Source: Thuidium tamariscinum
Lineage: Eukaryota; Streptophyta; Bryopsida; Hypnales; Thuidiaceae
Reading direction: 5' to 3'
Assembly (NCBI GenBank): GCA_947034885.2
Contig: OX344755.2
Location: 5,892,501-5,956,500 of the forward strand
DNA length: 64,000 bases
The stretch's first letter is position 1. Each line of letters opens with the position of its first letter. The notes under the pieces were generated by a model. The model was not told the origin of the DNA, searched no databases, and saw nothing but the letters and a program-made list of their open reading frames with translations. Shown here in pieces: positions 35,641 through 48,558 of the stretch. The position numbers were made by a program, and so were the translations under genes.

Positions 35641-36420
35641 GTTGGAAATAGGGTATTGTATTGATTGTTGATGGAGTATTCATTAGTAATGTGTATCTCT
35701 ACCATACCATACGAATAAGCTATCTTGGTACTTCAAAGAAGTTATTTGTCAACTTCCTTATCTTTCAGAGATAAAAAGTTTGGAAAATCTAAGAGAAGTG
35801 AATTTTCTATGATTTTTCAAAGTTCAAATGTTCAAATGCAAATAGACCCTTGTTGAAGCATGGATAGATTCTTACTGAAGCATGGGTTGACATGTGTCCC
35901 AAGTACATTGCCATTATGATAAAGGTTGCTCAAATTGTGGTACTGAGTGGGAAATTGAAAGAAATGGGAGGATATTGTAGGTGATGGAATTGGGTGGATG
36001 GTAGTATTGGGCAGTTCTACCTTACCTTACCATTAGTAGGCAGAACATGAGTCATTGTTGCAACTTTGGACTTGGTACACAGTGAGCTTCTTCTTTACTT
36101 TCCCTTGACTACACAGCCATGATTCAATATCTCCTAATTATTCATGGAAAGAGAAAAGAAGGATTCTCATATGCAAAAAAACTAATTGGCTTAATTAAAA
36201 TTCATTGATGTTTACATGGAAGGAATCATAGTCCAGGCTGTGCACTCCTCTTTTCTCTCACATACATGCTTCTGAGCAAATGAGATAACTATCTGGGGCG
36301 ATTTTCCTGTCACCCCCAGGTTTTCAATTTGTGGTCCCCCCTCCTCCCCAAAAATCAAGAGCCATTGGATTGGGGAAAAGAAATTCCCCCCCCTCTCAAC
36401 GAAAAATCAAGAGCTGGTGG
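35641..36420. other. Non-coding stretch ending in a short C-rich tandem duplication
   Basis: No gene is seen. At 36340-36420 the words CCCC...AAAAATCAAGAGC...TGGAT(T)GGGG occur twice in tandem, a duplication of roughly 60 bases. Confidence 0.45.
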
Positions 36421-36423
36421 ATG

Positions 36424-36585
36424 GGGATACGTACATGAATATAGATACATATTTATATGTATATAGAATACATATACATATATAGATACATATACAGATA
36501 CAAATACAGAATATGTAAACAAAATACGAATACAAAATATGAATATGGAATATAGATACATATATGATTACAGATACACATTTAT
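36424..36585. repeat. ATAC/ATAG-rich microsatellite
   Basis: Degenerate run of ATAGATACATAT and ATACAGATACAAA units. The long minus-strand frames across it are repeat artefacts of tyrosine, isoleucine and valine codons. Confidence 0.8.
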
Positions 36586-36940
36586 TCCATAATGTTTGCA
36601 ACTCCCCACCAACCCTTTTTTTTAGGCGATATGGTGCTAGATGGCACCATTCCAAAATAAGTTTCTACTTTTCGCCAAATAAAAATAATCTTTTTTAGCT
36701 AGAATTTTTTCATTCATATTCAAAATATAGATGATACTGCCAAATTTGGATGAAAAAGTACATGGATATGATTGAAAAGTGTTTTTTGGTCAAAAAGATG
36801 GATGGATGGAGATATACAATGCTTCACCAAATTTTAAGTTGTCGCCATCTTGGCACTTTCTTAAAAACCCAAAAAAAGGCTATTCCCTACACCCCCTAAA
36901 AATTACAAGAGGGGGGTGGGTGGGTGGGTAGGTAAAAATA

Positions 36941-37067
36941 ATAATTTTAAAATTTTTAGTTTTTAATTCACCCCCCCCCCCCTCCCCCCAAAAATTAAAA
37001 CTTTAAAATTTTTTGGGAGGGGGGAGAAGGGGTGAATTAAAAATAAAAAAATTTAAAATTAATCATG
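36941..37067. repeat. Long C/G-tract hairpin
   Basis: Left arm runs TAATTTTAAAATTTTT, then TTTTTAATTCACCCC, a C-run and CCCCAAAAATT; the right arm is its near-complement, with only about seven unpaired bases at the centre. Each arm is about 60 bases and the C-tract pairs with a G-tract interrupted by AGAA. It could form a cruciform, with the C/G-tract inside the stem. Confidence 0.7.
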
Positions 37068-37095
37068 GTGCATAGTTTCTCACTATGCACCATGA
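37063..37095. repeat. Perfect 14-bp stem-loop
   Basis: TCATGGTGCATAGT and its exact complement flank a 5-base loop TTCTC. It follows directly on the larger hairpin. It is not followed by a T-run and is not a recognisable terminator. Confidence 0.75.
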
Positions 37096-37343
37096 AGTGG
37101 CTGTAACAGCCAGCCTCACAATCACCAAATGAAAGAAAAAAAACTTTCTAATTTTGATAGTTGGTTAGAAAATGGCATAATGATAAAGTCAGCATTTACA
37201 AAATTTTAGCCAAGTCCTCACTAAAATCAATACAGTTTATTGTGGCCTTTACCCCAAATTGGAAAATTCTTGCTTCACAAACATAGATCACGACATTGCA
37301 TTGAGTAAAGACTCAAAATTGTAGTAATATATGTATTAATCCC

Positions 37344-38296
37344 TTAACACCCAAACCACGTTTTATGGCAACACAGTAATTTTGGGCAATTCATTACGAA
37401 TGGAGATTGTTTGTTTTTCTTTGAAATTTTTCCACAACATGTGCCTAAGGAGTAGCTCAAAGGCCCAACAATTTTCATAACTTTTGACTACATGGTTAAA
37501 AAGGTATTGTAAGATATGTAGTTTTCATTTTTGGACAAGTACTCTAGGCAAAAAAAAACTTCTTTAAAAATGATTTCTTCAAGAAGTAAAAAATTGAAAT
37601 TGATTTATTAAATTTTTATCTAAGTAGAAACCTTTGAAGCATTCTTTTATGATCAATGAGTCAAAAGTTATGAGGAGCTTTAGTTTGGGGGAGTTTGCGG
37701 CTAGTTGTATAATCTCTATATTACAAAAAAAGTTTGAAATTCTTTATTTAATTCAATTTTTCATATTTCTGGGATAAAAAATTTAAGAAAAGTAGGTGTG
37801 CATTGTTTATCTCAACATTTTAACCATTGGAATTGGGCTTTCTTCAATTCCATAAATAAATTATTTACAATTTAGTATTTTGACTCACTTTTCTACTTCT
37901 TTTTAATTACTTCTTTTTCTTAAATGTTGTACAATTCCATTTGATTTGAAGTTTTTTGAACATATAGCTAACTTTCCTTCAAGAACAAATCCAAAGAGTA
38001 ACCACTAATTTGAATTTTTTTTCCATACTAATGTGACCTTGTAAAGTGTAGTTGCCTGTTTTTGTGCAGGGCCAAAAAAATGATTTTCATCAATTCAAAT
38101 GCTATTATCTTGCAATCTACATGGTAGAAAATTCTGAAATTTTTTCTACATCTTTGCAAAAAAGCATACTACAAAATCTTATGGTTTTATGTGTCAAAAA
38201 ATGTTTTTTTTTCTAAATTTTGGTACACATGTTAGATTGAATGGCAATTTTGGAGCAATTTTGATGAAAACATAGTCAAAACCATTTAGGGGTTAA
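37344..38296. mobile_element. Possible piggyBac-type MITE (diverged)
   Basis: TTAA at 37344-37347 is followed by CACCCAAACCACGTTTTA; TTAA at 38293-38296 is preceded by a sequence whose complement is CCCCTAAATGGTTTTGAC. The ends agree only partly. The right end is nearly identical for nine bases to the terminal repeat of the 5437-6090 MITE (CCCCTAAATG). The interior is AT-rich and non-coding. Confidence 0.42.
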
Positions 38297-39714
38297 CAAA
38301 TAGCAAATCACTAATTAGACAAAACTAGTTATCAAAGAGATTGCAACAACATCTTAGAATTTCAAGTGCAATTGCAATGGTATCACCCACACATGGATAC
38401 AAAGCAATTTACAAGAGATTTGAGGGGGGTGACTAAGCTAGTGGATCTATACTATAAATTTTGTGTCTTTGTAAACCATTCCTAGGAACTCTCATGGTGA
38501 ATTTTTGCACAAGTTTTGTTGCACAATCATCCCAAATCTTCATTTGCTCTGTCAATTTGTTGGCAATAGTTTACATCATGCAATGTCCTTGTCATCAATG
38601 GTTGCAAGAAAAAAAAAACCTCCTTGTCAAATTCTACCTTCCTTGTTGATGGATTTTTTTTCCCCACAATCCCCTCCTCTTCAAGCATTATCCTATACCA
38701 AATCCCCATCAAGTATTGTTCATCTATGATAGTAGGTGCTCAATTTGAAATTAGTAGACTATCTTAGAGATTATTATAGATTTCCTCAATGAAACTTTCA
38801 TGGTTCTACCAAACTGATTTAATTTTGTGACGATTCGATGATTAAATAAATTGAAGCTCTAAAAGTAACTCTCAATAAGATAATTTTTTGTCAAAGTTAT
38901 TGTATTGGTAGAATTTTCTTAAAGGTTTGAGTCCTATATAAAAATTTCAAAGCTTTGGGTGGATGACAGTCACAAGTTTTGGGGCCCATAATCAAGCAAG
39001 CTTAATCAAGCCCCAAATCAAGCTGATGATGATGAACATCATTGGAAGGATTGTTTAGATAAAATTTATGCATCAATGTGAAATCTAAGACTATAAAAGC
39101 ATTCCTAGTGCTACACGACTAGAGCCTCAAACTCAGTATTTGGCCATGTGGAGTCAAAGAAACTTTTCCACAATACGCAAGACAAGGTTCAAAATATGCC
39201 TAGGCCTAGCCAAAATTGAAGAGGAGACGACCAAATGGTGAACACTACCTGTGACACTCTATGTGATTTGACACAATTTTCAAGCTATAGTTCCATAAAT
39301 TCAACACAATTTTCCAAAAAAGGCACACTTTTATATTCAAAAAGTGAATGGGGCCTGGACTTCATTGATGGGAGAATACTTAAATTTAAGGGAGATTCCT
39401 TGTGTTTCAATAAAATAAGAAAAAGTGACCGGGCCGTGTCTTCCCATTCTATGTTACCATGGGGTGCATGAAATAGACACGGTCCAGGGTCTCTGGATGA
39501 GCACAACAAATCCGCATTGGCCATACCTGTTTGGTGTATCAGTTGTGGAGATGCTCTAAGTATGTGAAACTTACATAAGTGCAATGGGGTCAATTTCTTA
39601 TCAATGTGTCACCAGTAATAAAAAAATTACTTGCACTGCAACCTTAACTCTACTTGGGATAGACCCGGTCAGTGTAAGTCCACAAATAAGTAAATATATT
39701 ACAACTTACAACAG
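38297..39714. other. Non-coding stretch with a solo Tourist-like end
   Basis: No gene is recognised. At about 39548-39561 GTGGAGATGCTCTAA matches the right end of the Tourist MITE at 39718-40069, and the sequence before it shares GGGCCGTGTC / GGCCCGGTCTTG type words, so a truncated sister copy is likely here. Confidence 0.45.
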
Positions 39715-39717
39715 TTA

Positions 39718-40069
39718 GAGCATCTCCTGCAGCCCTATCGATCACCCCTCCCCTCTAGAATTTTGGATGAAGAGCAATTAATTCTAGTATTTGAGAGGCC
39801 CGGTCTTGGCCCGCCCCGCTAGGAAAGCCAATTCTACAGGGACACAAGCCGGCCCCTTCTACTTCCCATTGTCTTGGAATTAGCAAGTTGTCATAACAAG
39901 TGACTTGTGATTGGTTGGGAGCATATTTTGGGGAGTTGTGTGACTTGTAATTGGTTGGACGCATGTTTTATGGAGTTGCACCGATGGGGATATAAGCGAC
40001 CTTCTCCTCTTCGTTGGATGGATCTGACATCCGGGAGTGGAGAAAGGTGAAGGGCTGCAGGAGATGCTC
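39718..40069. mobile_element. Tourist-like (PIF/Harbinger) MITE, 352 bp
   Basis: Perfect 19-bp terminal repeats GAGCATCTCCTGCAGCCCT are flanked by TTA at 39715-39717 and 40070-40072. TTA is the usual PIF/Harbinger target. The interior is GC-richer than the surroundings and has a duplicated GACTTGTxATTGGTTGG word, with no coding potential. Confidence 0.85.
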
Positions 40070-40072
40070 TTA

Positions 40073-42490
40073 CAAGAGTGCTACTGCCGAGTTTAAGAAT
40101 TTAGCATTGACTAACTAACATAGAAAGAATTGAATGTGTTAATCGGAAGTCAATAGAGCTGTAATCATTTGTAAGTAGAAATTTCCACATTACTCTAGAC
40201 ATGTACATGCGCATATGGGCTCTCCCCTAAAGTTGTTGAATTTGAAGCTTAAATCTTGACTTTCATTCCACAAGTTAATCAACTGCTTGTTTGTCATCAA
40301 TTCTTGTTGGAGTACATAATTCTGCTTAACGCATACTTAAAACATTTTGACATGTTAGGATTCGATAAATATTTATGAACAAAGGCATACAATACTCTTC
40401 ATATACTAATATATGGCACAAACTATACATAGAGTCATTCAATACAAGCTCAAAGTTTCTTTTTTATAAGAGCAATTCATTGTGCAAGAATTACCACAAT
40501 CATCTACACAGAGCCTAAGACTAGAACTGAAAATTGCTAGTATTTTGAAGTTAACCAATAAGCTAGCCAACTATATTGGTTTGGGGTATTTTTACTATCC
40601 TAGACCTAAATCCAAGTCCTCAATGAAGTTCAAAACTAAATTTGAACAAAGACTCAATCTTGGGCATGAATGTAGAATAAGATTCCTTACTTCATTGGCT
40701 TCTATTACGTTATGGTGTATTAGGATCAAATTGTTTGGAAGTAGAAGACTAGAAGTAGGTGATTGCAAAAAGCAAATTTATGTTTTTATTCAAAAATGCA
40801 ATTTTGGGCCATATGATTGGTAGTACTATGTTTCAACCACATTAATGTAGATCTTAAATGTCAATTTTGCACTTGTGCAAATCTGAACCATTGATTCAAA
40901 TATATACAATACAACATAGTACTGTAGAGTGTTGTGAAGTACTACTACGGTGAATGGGAGTAGAAAATAGCAAGAAAGGGGGTTGTGGACCTTTTCATTA
41001 TTAGTACTTTAAAATAAATCCATTTTGCTAAAGAAGATTGCATTCACATTCATTTGCACCAAGAAATTCATATAGGAAGCTTTTCCCTCTTTGTAGCCTT
41101 CACGTAGAGGAAGGTTACTTTGATCCCATATGCATAGTTGACATGTTGCTATTTTCATAAAAACTCAGCATTGGTCTTAATAATGTTAATAAACCTCCAA
41201 CATGTCGAGTTTAAGGCTTTAAATTTTCATTTTTGGGTGAAAGTCAACTACGCCCCCCTAAATAGTACGTCAGAAAAGTACTTTTTGAGGATGTATTTAA
41301 ATATAAAGTACTTTTTTATAGATAAAATGTACATTATTTTTGTTTTCAAATTGATACCAATTGTAGGTACTTATGTAGAGAAGGTACTCTACCACATTCT
41401 AATCCAATTTAGTGTTTCATCCATCTTCTATAAAGTACTTTATCGACAAAAAATGTACGTCAAATTTGCAAAATAATTACAAAGTACTTTGTAGAGGCCA
41501 ATTGAATAATCAAAAAGGCACAATAGTTTGCACAATGGTAGAATATTTACCATGCAAGGGATTCTTGGTGATAGTAAGACTATATTTGTAATATCTATTG
41601 GAATTTGGAAGTTAGATGATCATTATCTTTTGCAGAGGAAAAAAGACCAAAATAGCATTATTTTGGTTGATATTTTGATGAGTAAAGCACTACATACGCA
41701 TATTGTAGGATGGTTAGTCCTTAAATCTCCAAAATTTTGAGTATTTTTATGACTTTTTTTTTGCCTTTATTTATAAAAAAGTACTTATGGTACATTTAGT
41801 TTTACCCTTTCAACATTATCTCCATAGTCTATTTTCATATTCCATTAATCTTGGTTTGTAAGTATGTTACTTTATAAAGGCAAGAATCTACAACCATCCA
41901 TTTAAAGTTTCTTTATATTCTAATGGTATTTCCACCAAAGTATTCTGTGTACTTCAAGTAGTTAATGTACACTCAAAAGTATTCCTGATTTTTGCCGAAA
42001 GTGTACCTAGTGTAGTGTGCTTTCACCCTTTTTGGTAAAAAATAGGACAAAAACATCCTAAATGGCCTACATAGATTTTCAATAGAGGGAAATTTAAAAA
42101 TAGTAAACTAATTTTTAAAAACATGAAAAAAAATTCTCAATGTTTGAAACTATTGTATGTACCTTCAATCCAAATTTCACCCCAATAATAGGAGATGCAA
42201 AAGTTATGAACAAAAAACCACCTATCTAAGGTGAAGGGGACAAAAGAAAAGACAAGTGTTTCTTGCAATCACCCAAGCATTTGTTGAATTCTGGTACAAG
42301 TTGAGATTTAGAATAGTAACTACTCCACACTAATTTTTGTATGAGTTAAGTAGCTTGGAATAATTCAACTTTTGAATGACAACTATGCTTGGATCATGTT
42401 GAATTGAAGTTAATAAGCTTAGTATGCAACGACACCCTTGCTAGGCATTGTTTCCTCTTCCTAGATTACATAGCTGGGATTCAACATTTG
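40073..42490. other. Non-coding stretch with repeated GTAC palindromes
   Basis: No gene is recognised. Between about 41270 and 42030 the palindrome AAAGTACTTT or close variants occur at least four times along with other GTAC words. They may mark an unrecognised repeat or be an AT-rich coincidence. Confidence 0.4.
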
Positions 42491-42492
42491 TA

Positions 42493-42730
42493 GTTAATCC
42501 CTAAATGACACTGGAGTTGTTTCGTGGTCAATGAATAGGCGAGCCTTTTGCTGTATACAGTAGGATGGAATTCCAAGCATTCATCTTTGGAATTAGGGAT
42601 GGAAAACAAAGATTTTCTACAGTTCTTTGACTTCATATGCACACTTTGGGATTTTTTAATACCAACAATTTCCACAGTTTTACAATAGTTGATTTCTCGG
42701 GTGACCCCCTACATCGTTTAAGGGTTAAGG
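42493..42730. mobile_element. Weak candidate for a short TTAA-flanked MITE
   Basis: TTAATCCCTAAATGACAC stands at the left and, in complement, TTAACCCTTAAACGATG at the right. The ends share a TTAA and a CCCT-AAA core only, so this may be coincidence. Confidence 0.25.
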
Positions 42731-42789
42731 TAGATGTACCTATTACTAACCAACGCCCCATCAATAATAAATAGGGTTCTATATTTCCA

Positions 42790-43135
42790 ACCAAGATTGG
42801 AATGGATTTCCATTTTCACTTTAAAATGCATGTCTTTGTATTTTTCAAGGTTTGGGCCAATAAATAAATGCCACATAAGTGAACACAAAAGTAGAAAGCA
42901 ATGAGTGGGATAGTAGTTTTTGAATGATTAAAATTGGATGACTCTAGATGTTGGTTGAGGGTATGGCCTAACTTTTGCCTTTCAAAATTCATAATAATTT
43001 CAATTCAAGAGAGAAAATTATGATTTTTTTGCAATCTCCATCATATCTATCAATGCACCTTTGAAAATATTTGCTTTGCCTTACACTATCCTATATCATA
43101 TCCAGATGTGCTTATTTTATTGCTTATGGGTACAT
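42790..43135 (-). repeat. Dispersed repeat R1, copy c (inverted)
   Basis: In reverse complement it shows the same landmarks as R1a and R1b: GGTACCCATAA-type start, ACCAACATCTAGAGTCA and CCCACTCATTGCTTTCTAC. Confidence 0.75.
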
Positions 43136-43139
43136 CTAC

Positions 43140-45214
43140 CTTAATTGTACTTTTTTGGTTTAATTTGAAAACAAGTTATCTACAGTCAAAAGGTTCTCAT
43201 AAGAAAAATAGGTGATTCGAGTATTCTCAACTTTGGAATTTTGCTATTTGGAGAGAGTGTTCAATGTATTACATTCACTATACGATGAGACTTCTCTTTT
43301 TTTCAAATTAATTGGAATTGCAATGCTGACAAGTCATACAAACTTCTAGTCGTTGATTAGCAATTCTTGATTACAATTGAAAAAAAAAGGTCAAGTTGAT
43401 TCATATTACCCTTTCCAAAATGCTGGCATAACAACTTCCTTTCTAATCTGGCCTTTCCAGTTGTTGTGTCACCTTACTGCCATGTAGACAGTGAGACCTG
43501 TCAGTAGCAAATTCATGCACAGTAAATATGGCGAAACCTGCATCTCAGTCCACTACAATAGCTATAATCTGATGAAATCTTAATTCTCCTGCTGATTGAA
43601 AGGTTCGGTTAAGTAGCTTGCTGTCCACTTTTGCAGCAAGAATTGCTAATCGACAACTTTAAAAGCGAACATACACAACAGTGACATATTTAAGTAGGGC
43701 TAAAAGTCCCATAACGATTTGTTTGAATTCGAAAAAAAGCACCGACTCCAGAGAATGATGCCGAAATACCAGACGCAGAGAATCGAACAGTGGAATTTTG
43801 TATGCAGCTAAGCAGCAAGAGACCTCTCACGATTGAGCTCAGACAAGCTAGTGAGATAATGAAGCCCAACTTCAACAGTATTACCCCACATAAACCTCTC
43901 TAGATCGTTCACATATACGATATAATGCATCGCTCATAGTTTAATTAAGCTTACACGGTAGCCTCCAACACTATCGTTTCGGCAACGCTAATTGCCTCCA
44001 AGTCTCCTAAAACAAAGACAGTGATTAATGATCTCTCTTCAGTACAAAGCCAGTTCTCTTTAGTTTGCAGTTGATTGGAACTGTTGAACTGAGATCAAAT
44101 TTACTGCCTCAACCATTGCATCTCGAAAAACGCAAAATTGTATCGGTCAGTGCATCCCTGGACCGTAACACTTCAATTCATCGAGCGATTGCTCTGGTGA
44201 CCCGACGATCAACTTAACTTGCAAATAATGTCCTAGCGAGCTCTTCTCGACACACTCCCGTCACTCGATCGATCCTTGCCGCAAAGAAGATGCTCAATGT
44301 GAACAAGCACTCGGAAGTAATTGCAATTAATCAGTTTCCGACACAAACCGAACATTTAAGTTTGAATGTCTTCCAGCACAATCAATCATGGGGGACACAG
44401 TACGTTGATATTCGAGGCGCCGAGGTTACTGAGTCGCCAAGCTGAAGTGAGTCGATTGCTCACAAGGAATTAAAAGTACAAGTCCGAGAGATGCAAATGC
44501 ACAGCAACCAATACTGCCAATGAATGGCACAAATTGAAATCGTCACGCGCAAAAATCTGTGTCTCCAGTTCTTGAGGGCGACAGTCCGTAGCTCGAAAGC
44601 CAAAAGATGTCATCCCACCTATAACTTAAATGATATTACACATGCATTGACTATGTGCAGATATGACGCACTCTCTCATGACCAGTGCCCTTCGAAATTG
44701 GCGAATTATTGCTAAAATGAATGGGAGTGCGGTAGTTAATCCACGCTCTTCATCGACGCGACTAAGTTAGCTGGAGCAACTTCCGTTTCTCTTGCAACTC
44801 GCAAGTCGCAACCCAAGTGCGAGAGCGAGGAGATTATCTCAACGAATATGCAGCCCGAGCCCCCATCCACAGCGCTCCTGCTGCGTCCACCTGGCAACGA
44901 GGCAGTAGCCGAAGCTAACTGTGAACTAATGAAGTCACGACAGCTGGCACGCACTCCGGCAGGGGCGGAGTGGACTAAGGACGTCCTCTCCAAAAGTATC
45001 TTCCCGTTTCAATTTACCTCCAGTACGTTACCTCGCTCTCCGACTCTTCAGTTGACGTTGCTCTGCTGCCCCTTTTACTCGGGTAAGCTCCATCTCCAGC
45101 CACCAGCTTTCTCTTAGTTTCTCTGTCCTCCACCTTGTAACCCTGCCTGCGGCACCCTTCCTTCCTTTCTTCCAATTACACCCTGCAAATCTCGCCCCCT
45201 ACAGTTCTCACGTT
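43140..45214. other. Non-coding stretch, GC-richer to the right
   Basis: No gene is recognised. From about 43900 the base composition rises and CG dinucleotides become common (TCGATCGATCC, GGCGCCGAGG), as in plant promoter surroundings. It does not match the DNA left of TNL-A, so the duplicated block appears to begin near 45215. Confidence 0.45.
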
Positions 45215-48200
45215 TTCTAGTCTCAAGTCGGTTTGATTCGCTGTGGAATTCGATTTCGACGATTTGTGCGAAATTTGTGAGAATCCGATCCGTGCGGCGC
45301 TCCGTATGTGATGTGGAGGTTTGTGTTCCGATGCGGCGGTTCTGTTTCTTAACGAGGAGGTTTCAGCGGTAAGTTGTCGGTACCGTTGCTTTGCTGGAAG
45401 TTTGGAGGTACTGTGCTGGAGGGTTTGCTTGTGGTGAGGAGAACGGGGGTTTCGGAATTCTCACGGTGTCGGTGGGGTTTTGTGCAGGTGAGACAGCGAG
45501 AGCACGAACAGAGACAGGGCTCGTGTGGAAAGCGGCGAACGAGCAGTTTGATTGTTTTGGTTGCTGAGCAGATTGGAGAGTTCTGATGGTAACCGTTGTG
45601 GTTGCTGTTCTCTGTGGCGCCTGTGAAGAAGTGTTACAGTCGGAGGACGTGGTGACCCTGTCGGTAGAGGAGAGTGGGAAAGAGACCTGACTAAACGGTG
45701 GGCGTGAGATTTGCGAGTACGTTCAGGTATGTTCTTGAAACCCTAATGGACGCAAGTAAGTAGGGGTTACGGTTCGTTTTACCAGGTTGGAGTGGGTCGT
45801 GGGGAGCTTTGCTTTGTCTCTTCTTCTTTAGTTTTTCTATCAACGAATACGGTGTTTGTCACTGACTTTGTTGATATGGACTTTGTCTCCATCCAAATTC
45901 TATGCTTTTCACTCTACAATCCACGGACTCGGCCATTCTAAAAGTATGAATCCTCAGTCTTTTAGGGGTTAATGATGTTGTTTCGTGTTGTGGGAGCAGA
46001 CTGGTCATGTCCTCTTTCGCAGATGATGCCAGGGTCTGGCCATCCCTGATGGAAGAGCCTTCTTGTTCAACCTTTTTGGAACCATTCAGTATAGTGCTGT
46101 AATTGTTTTGCACATAACTCGGTAGACTTTGTCAGGATCCGTGTCATAACAACTCGAATCCTCTGGCTCTGTTTCGTTTCGAAATGGTGGTTTGGATTGC
46201 TTGGATTGTGTTTGTGTTTGTCTAGGCTCTTTTCCAAACTTAGTTTTTTAGCCGTGATTTCACACTCAATACGAAGATGACCAAAGTGGCCAAATCATTA
46301 CTTCACTAGGTATCGGGAATGGAAAGAAACGGGTGCATTTTGTTCTCTTACACATGGTCAAGATGAACTACTATGAGCAACCATGTGTCTGTAATTATTC
46401 ATAGCTTTAGCCCAACTTTGTTGTTGCATTAATCCAATGTTTGCGATCTTCAGTTCACGGACACAAGCGTTCTCCGAATCATGTAGCCTTGATTGTAAGA
46501 TTAACTTACATATATAAGCTAATGGAAGCGAACCTTGATTCCCCAAATCTATTTTGAGGGGGTAATTCCTCAACTCTTATAACATAAGGGCTAACTAAAT
46601 TATGACAATGCAATATATGGTCATTTTCCAAAATTCCAAACAGGTTTAGAAACTAGACTTTGCAAACTTAATTTCATTTTGGGTGTAGTTGTAAATCATT
46701 TTGATGGCTAAAATTCAAATGTAGAGTAAGGAGGTAAGAAATCGTTGTATGCAGTTAGTTGGCATGTTTTGTCATTGGTGGATTGAGTTGTTCAATGAAC
46801 AGAATTCACCAATGGATTCACTCGAGGAACTCTCTCCAAATTCAAATTGCCAAATTCACCCATATTCTAGTAGGATGTAAGTTTTATTCAACTATTTATC
46901 AGGTAGTTTTTGACCATTCCATGTGAAGTTGGTACTTACCATTGCAAAATCAAGTTTGGTCGAATTGATTTGGATCTACTTTGGCTCATCCCAGTATGCA
47001 TTTATCTAACATTGGTACTACAAAATGAGAAAGTTGACAACTTTTGTTGCCTTGTTGAAAATGAAGGAATTATTATTCTTTGTTGTCCAATGATTAGATT
47101 TGGAAAATTGGAATTCATATTTAGGGCTTCTTCTCACTATGGCCAAAGGTTGAGAGGTTGTCAGTTTCCACCAATAGGAAGCCAAGAAGCCTTGAGTTTG
47201 GCCTCTCAACCTTCATACTATGTGTGAAAATTCAAAGTCCATTTTTTATGTGGTTCCCTATATGGCATAAAATTTGACAGATTCTTGATTAGAGTCTGGG
47301 CTTGCCACATGTCAAGATCCAAATTCTAAACAATAGTTCGATGATTTTGAAAATCCAAAAATTAAATACCAACAAGATCTGAGCCATTAGATTTGAAGAA
47401 CCGTTTTGAAGAAGACAAAAAGGTAGATGCACCTTCTTCTTTCGACTTGGCCTTTGGAGGCTTCATATTATAGCCATCCAAATTGAAAGGTCGTAGGAGT
47501 TTGTTGCCAAGGGTTTGGACTTTGGACTTAGCTTTTTACGGCTTTACATTACGATCGGCCAAAGGCTTCAAATCCTATGTTTTTTGTTTTTTTATTAGCC
47601 TTCTTCTTTGTCTAGAATTAAGAAGCAAAGGTTACAAATCGACAAAGCTAGTTGCTTCAAAAATGGTATAGATATTTATGTTCATCAATAGTAATATTTT
47701 TGCATTTGCTATTTGATTGAGTGCGACTACTCTAGGGATACTTGACCCTCCCATGTTGAGTCTAAGTCATTGATTATGGTGAGCTTTTTTGTCTAATCTT
47801 GTGTAGATGTTGGATCAATTCCACGAAGAATTGGTAGAATTTATAAGGAATTTGGTTTCACGTATAGGTGGTGTTTGTGGAGGCCAAATTGAGAAGCCCA
47901 CCATCATTATTTGTTAGCATGGGCACCTTTACTATTGTTGTCTTGTTTCTAAGAACTATGACTTCCTTCTTGTAGGGCTAGATTCAAAGTTCAGAGAATT
48001 TTTCGAGGACCAATGAATCTAGGTAAATGGTTTGTCCTTGCGTCTTTCCTTTCTTTTGTTGTTGAAGTTTATTGCCTTTATTTTTTGAACTTGCACCGCT
48101 TGCTTGTCGCTTTCAGAGTTGTTTGAGAAATCTAGCTTATATGGAATCATGGGACACTATGTTGTTACAACATCATATGCATGTGCAAGTACAAGTTTCT

Positions 48201-48558
48201 CCTTGCAATTTAAAGAACAATCTCATGTATGTCTTGGTTTAATATTTAGACATCCATTACTAAGAGAAGGTTAAAAATGGGTCATTAAAGAGAATGATTT
48301 GAAACTTAAAGGAAATTGGATGTGTTAAAAGATGTCGTATTAGGTGGTCAATCTCCAATTGGTTTTCATCAACTTCATTGTATTTTGTTGTATCGTACCT
48401 TAGACGTAGTCACCATACTATAAAAGCATTGAGTATTCCGCATGCTCACTTCCACCTCATTTGTCTTCAATTGAAAATCTTAGAAAAGACAACTTCAAAT
48501 TAATTTTCTATAGGGTAATGACATAGTGTTGTTTTGTAGAAATGGAATGACTTGAAGC
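45215..48558 (+). promoter_or_regulatory. TNL-B upstream/leader region
   Basis: It matches 10735-13222 in order. Shared landmarks include CGCTGTGGAATTCGAT type sequence, GTGAAGAAGTGTTA, TTTAGGGGTTAATGATG and GCACATAACTCGGTAGACT. It has about 1 kb more than copy A, mostly at 46650-46865 and 47010-47690. It ends in an acceptor TTTTGTAG and the conserved two-codon uORF before the ATG at 48559. No protein is conserved between the copies here. Confidence 0.6.

Noticed and set aside
36355-36655. Long minus-strand frames rich in Tyr, Ile and Val
   Set aside because: They are produced by the ATAC/ATAG microsatellite.
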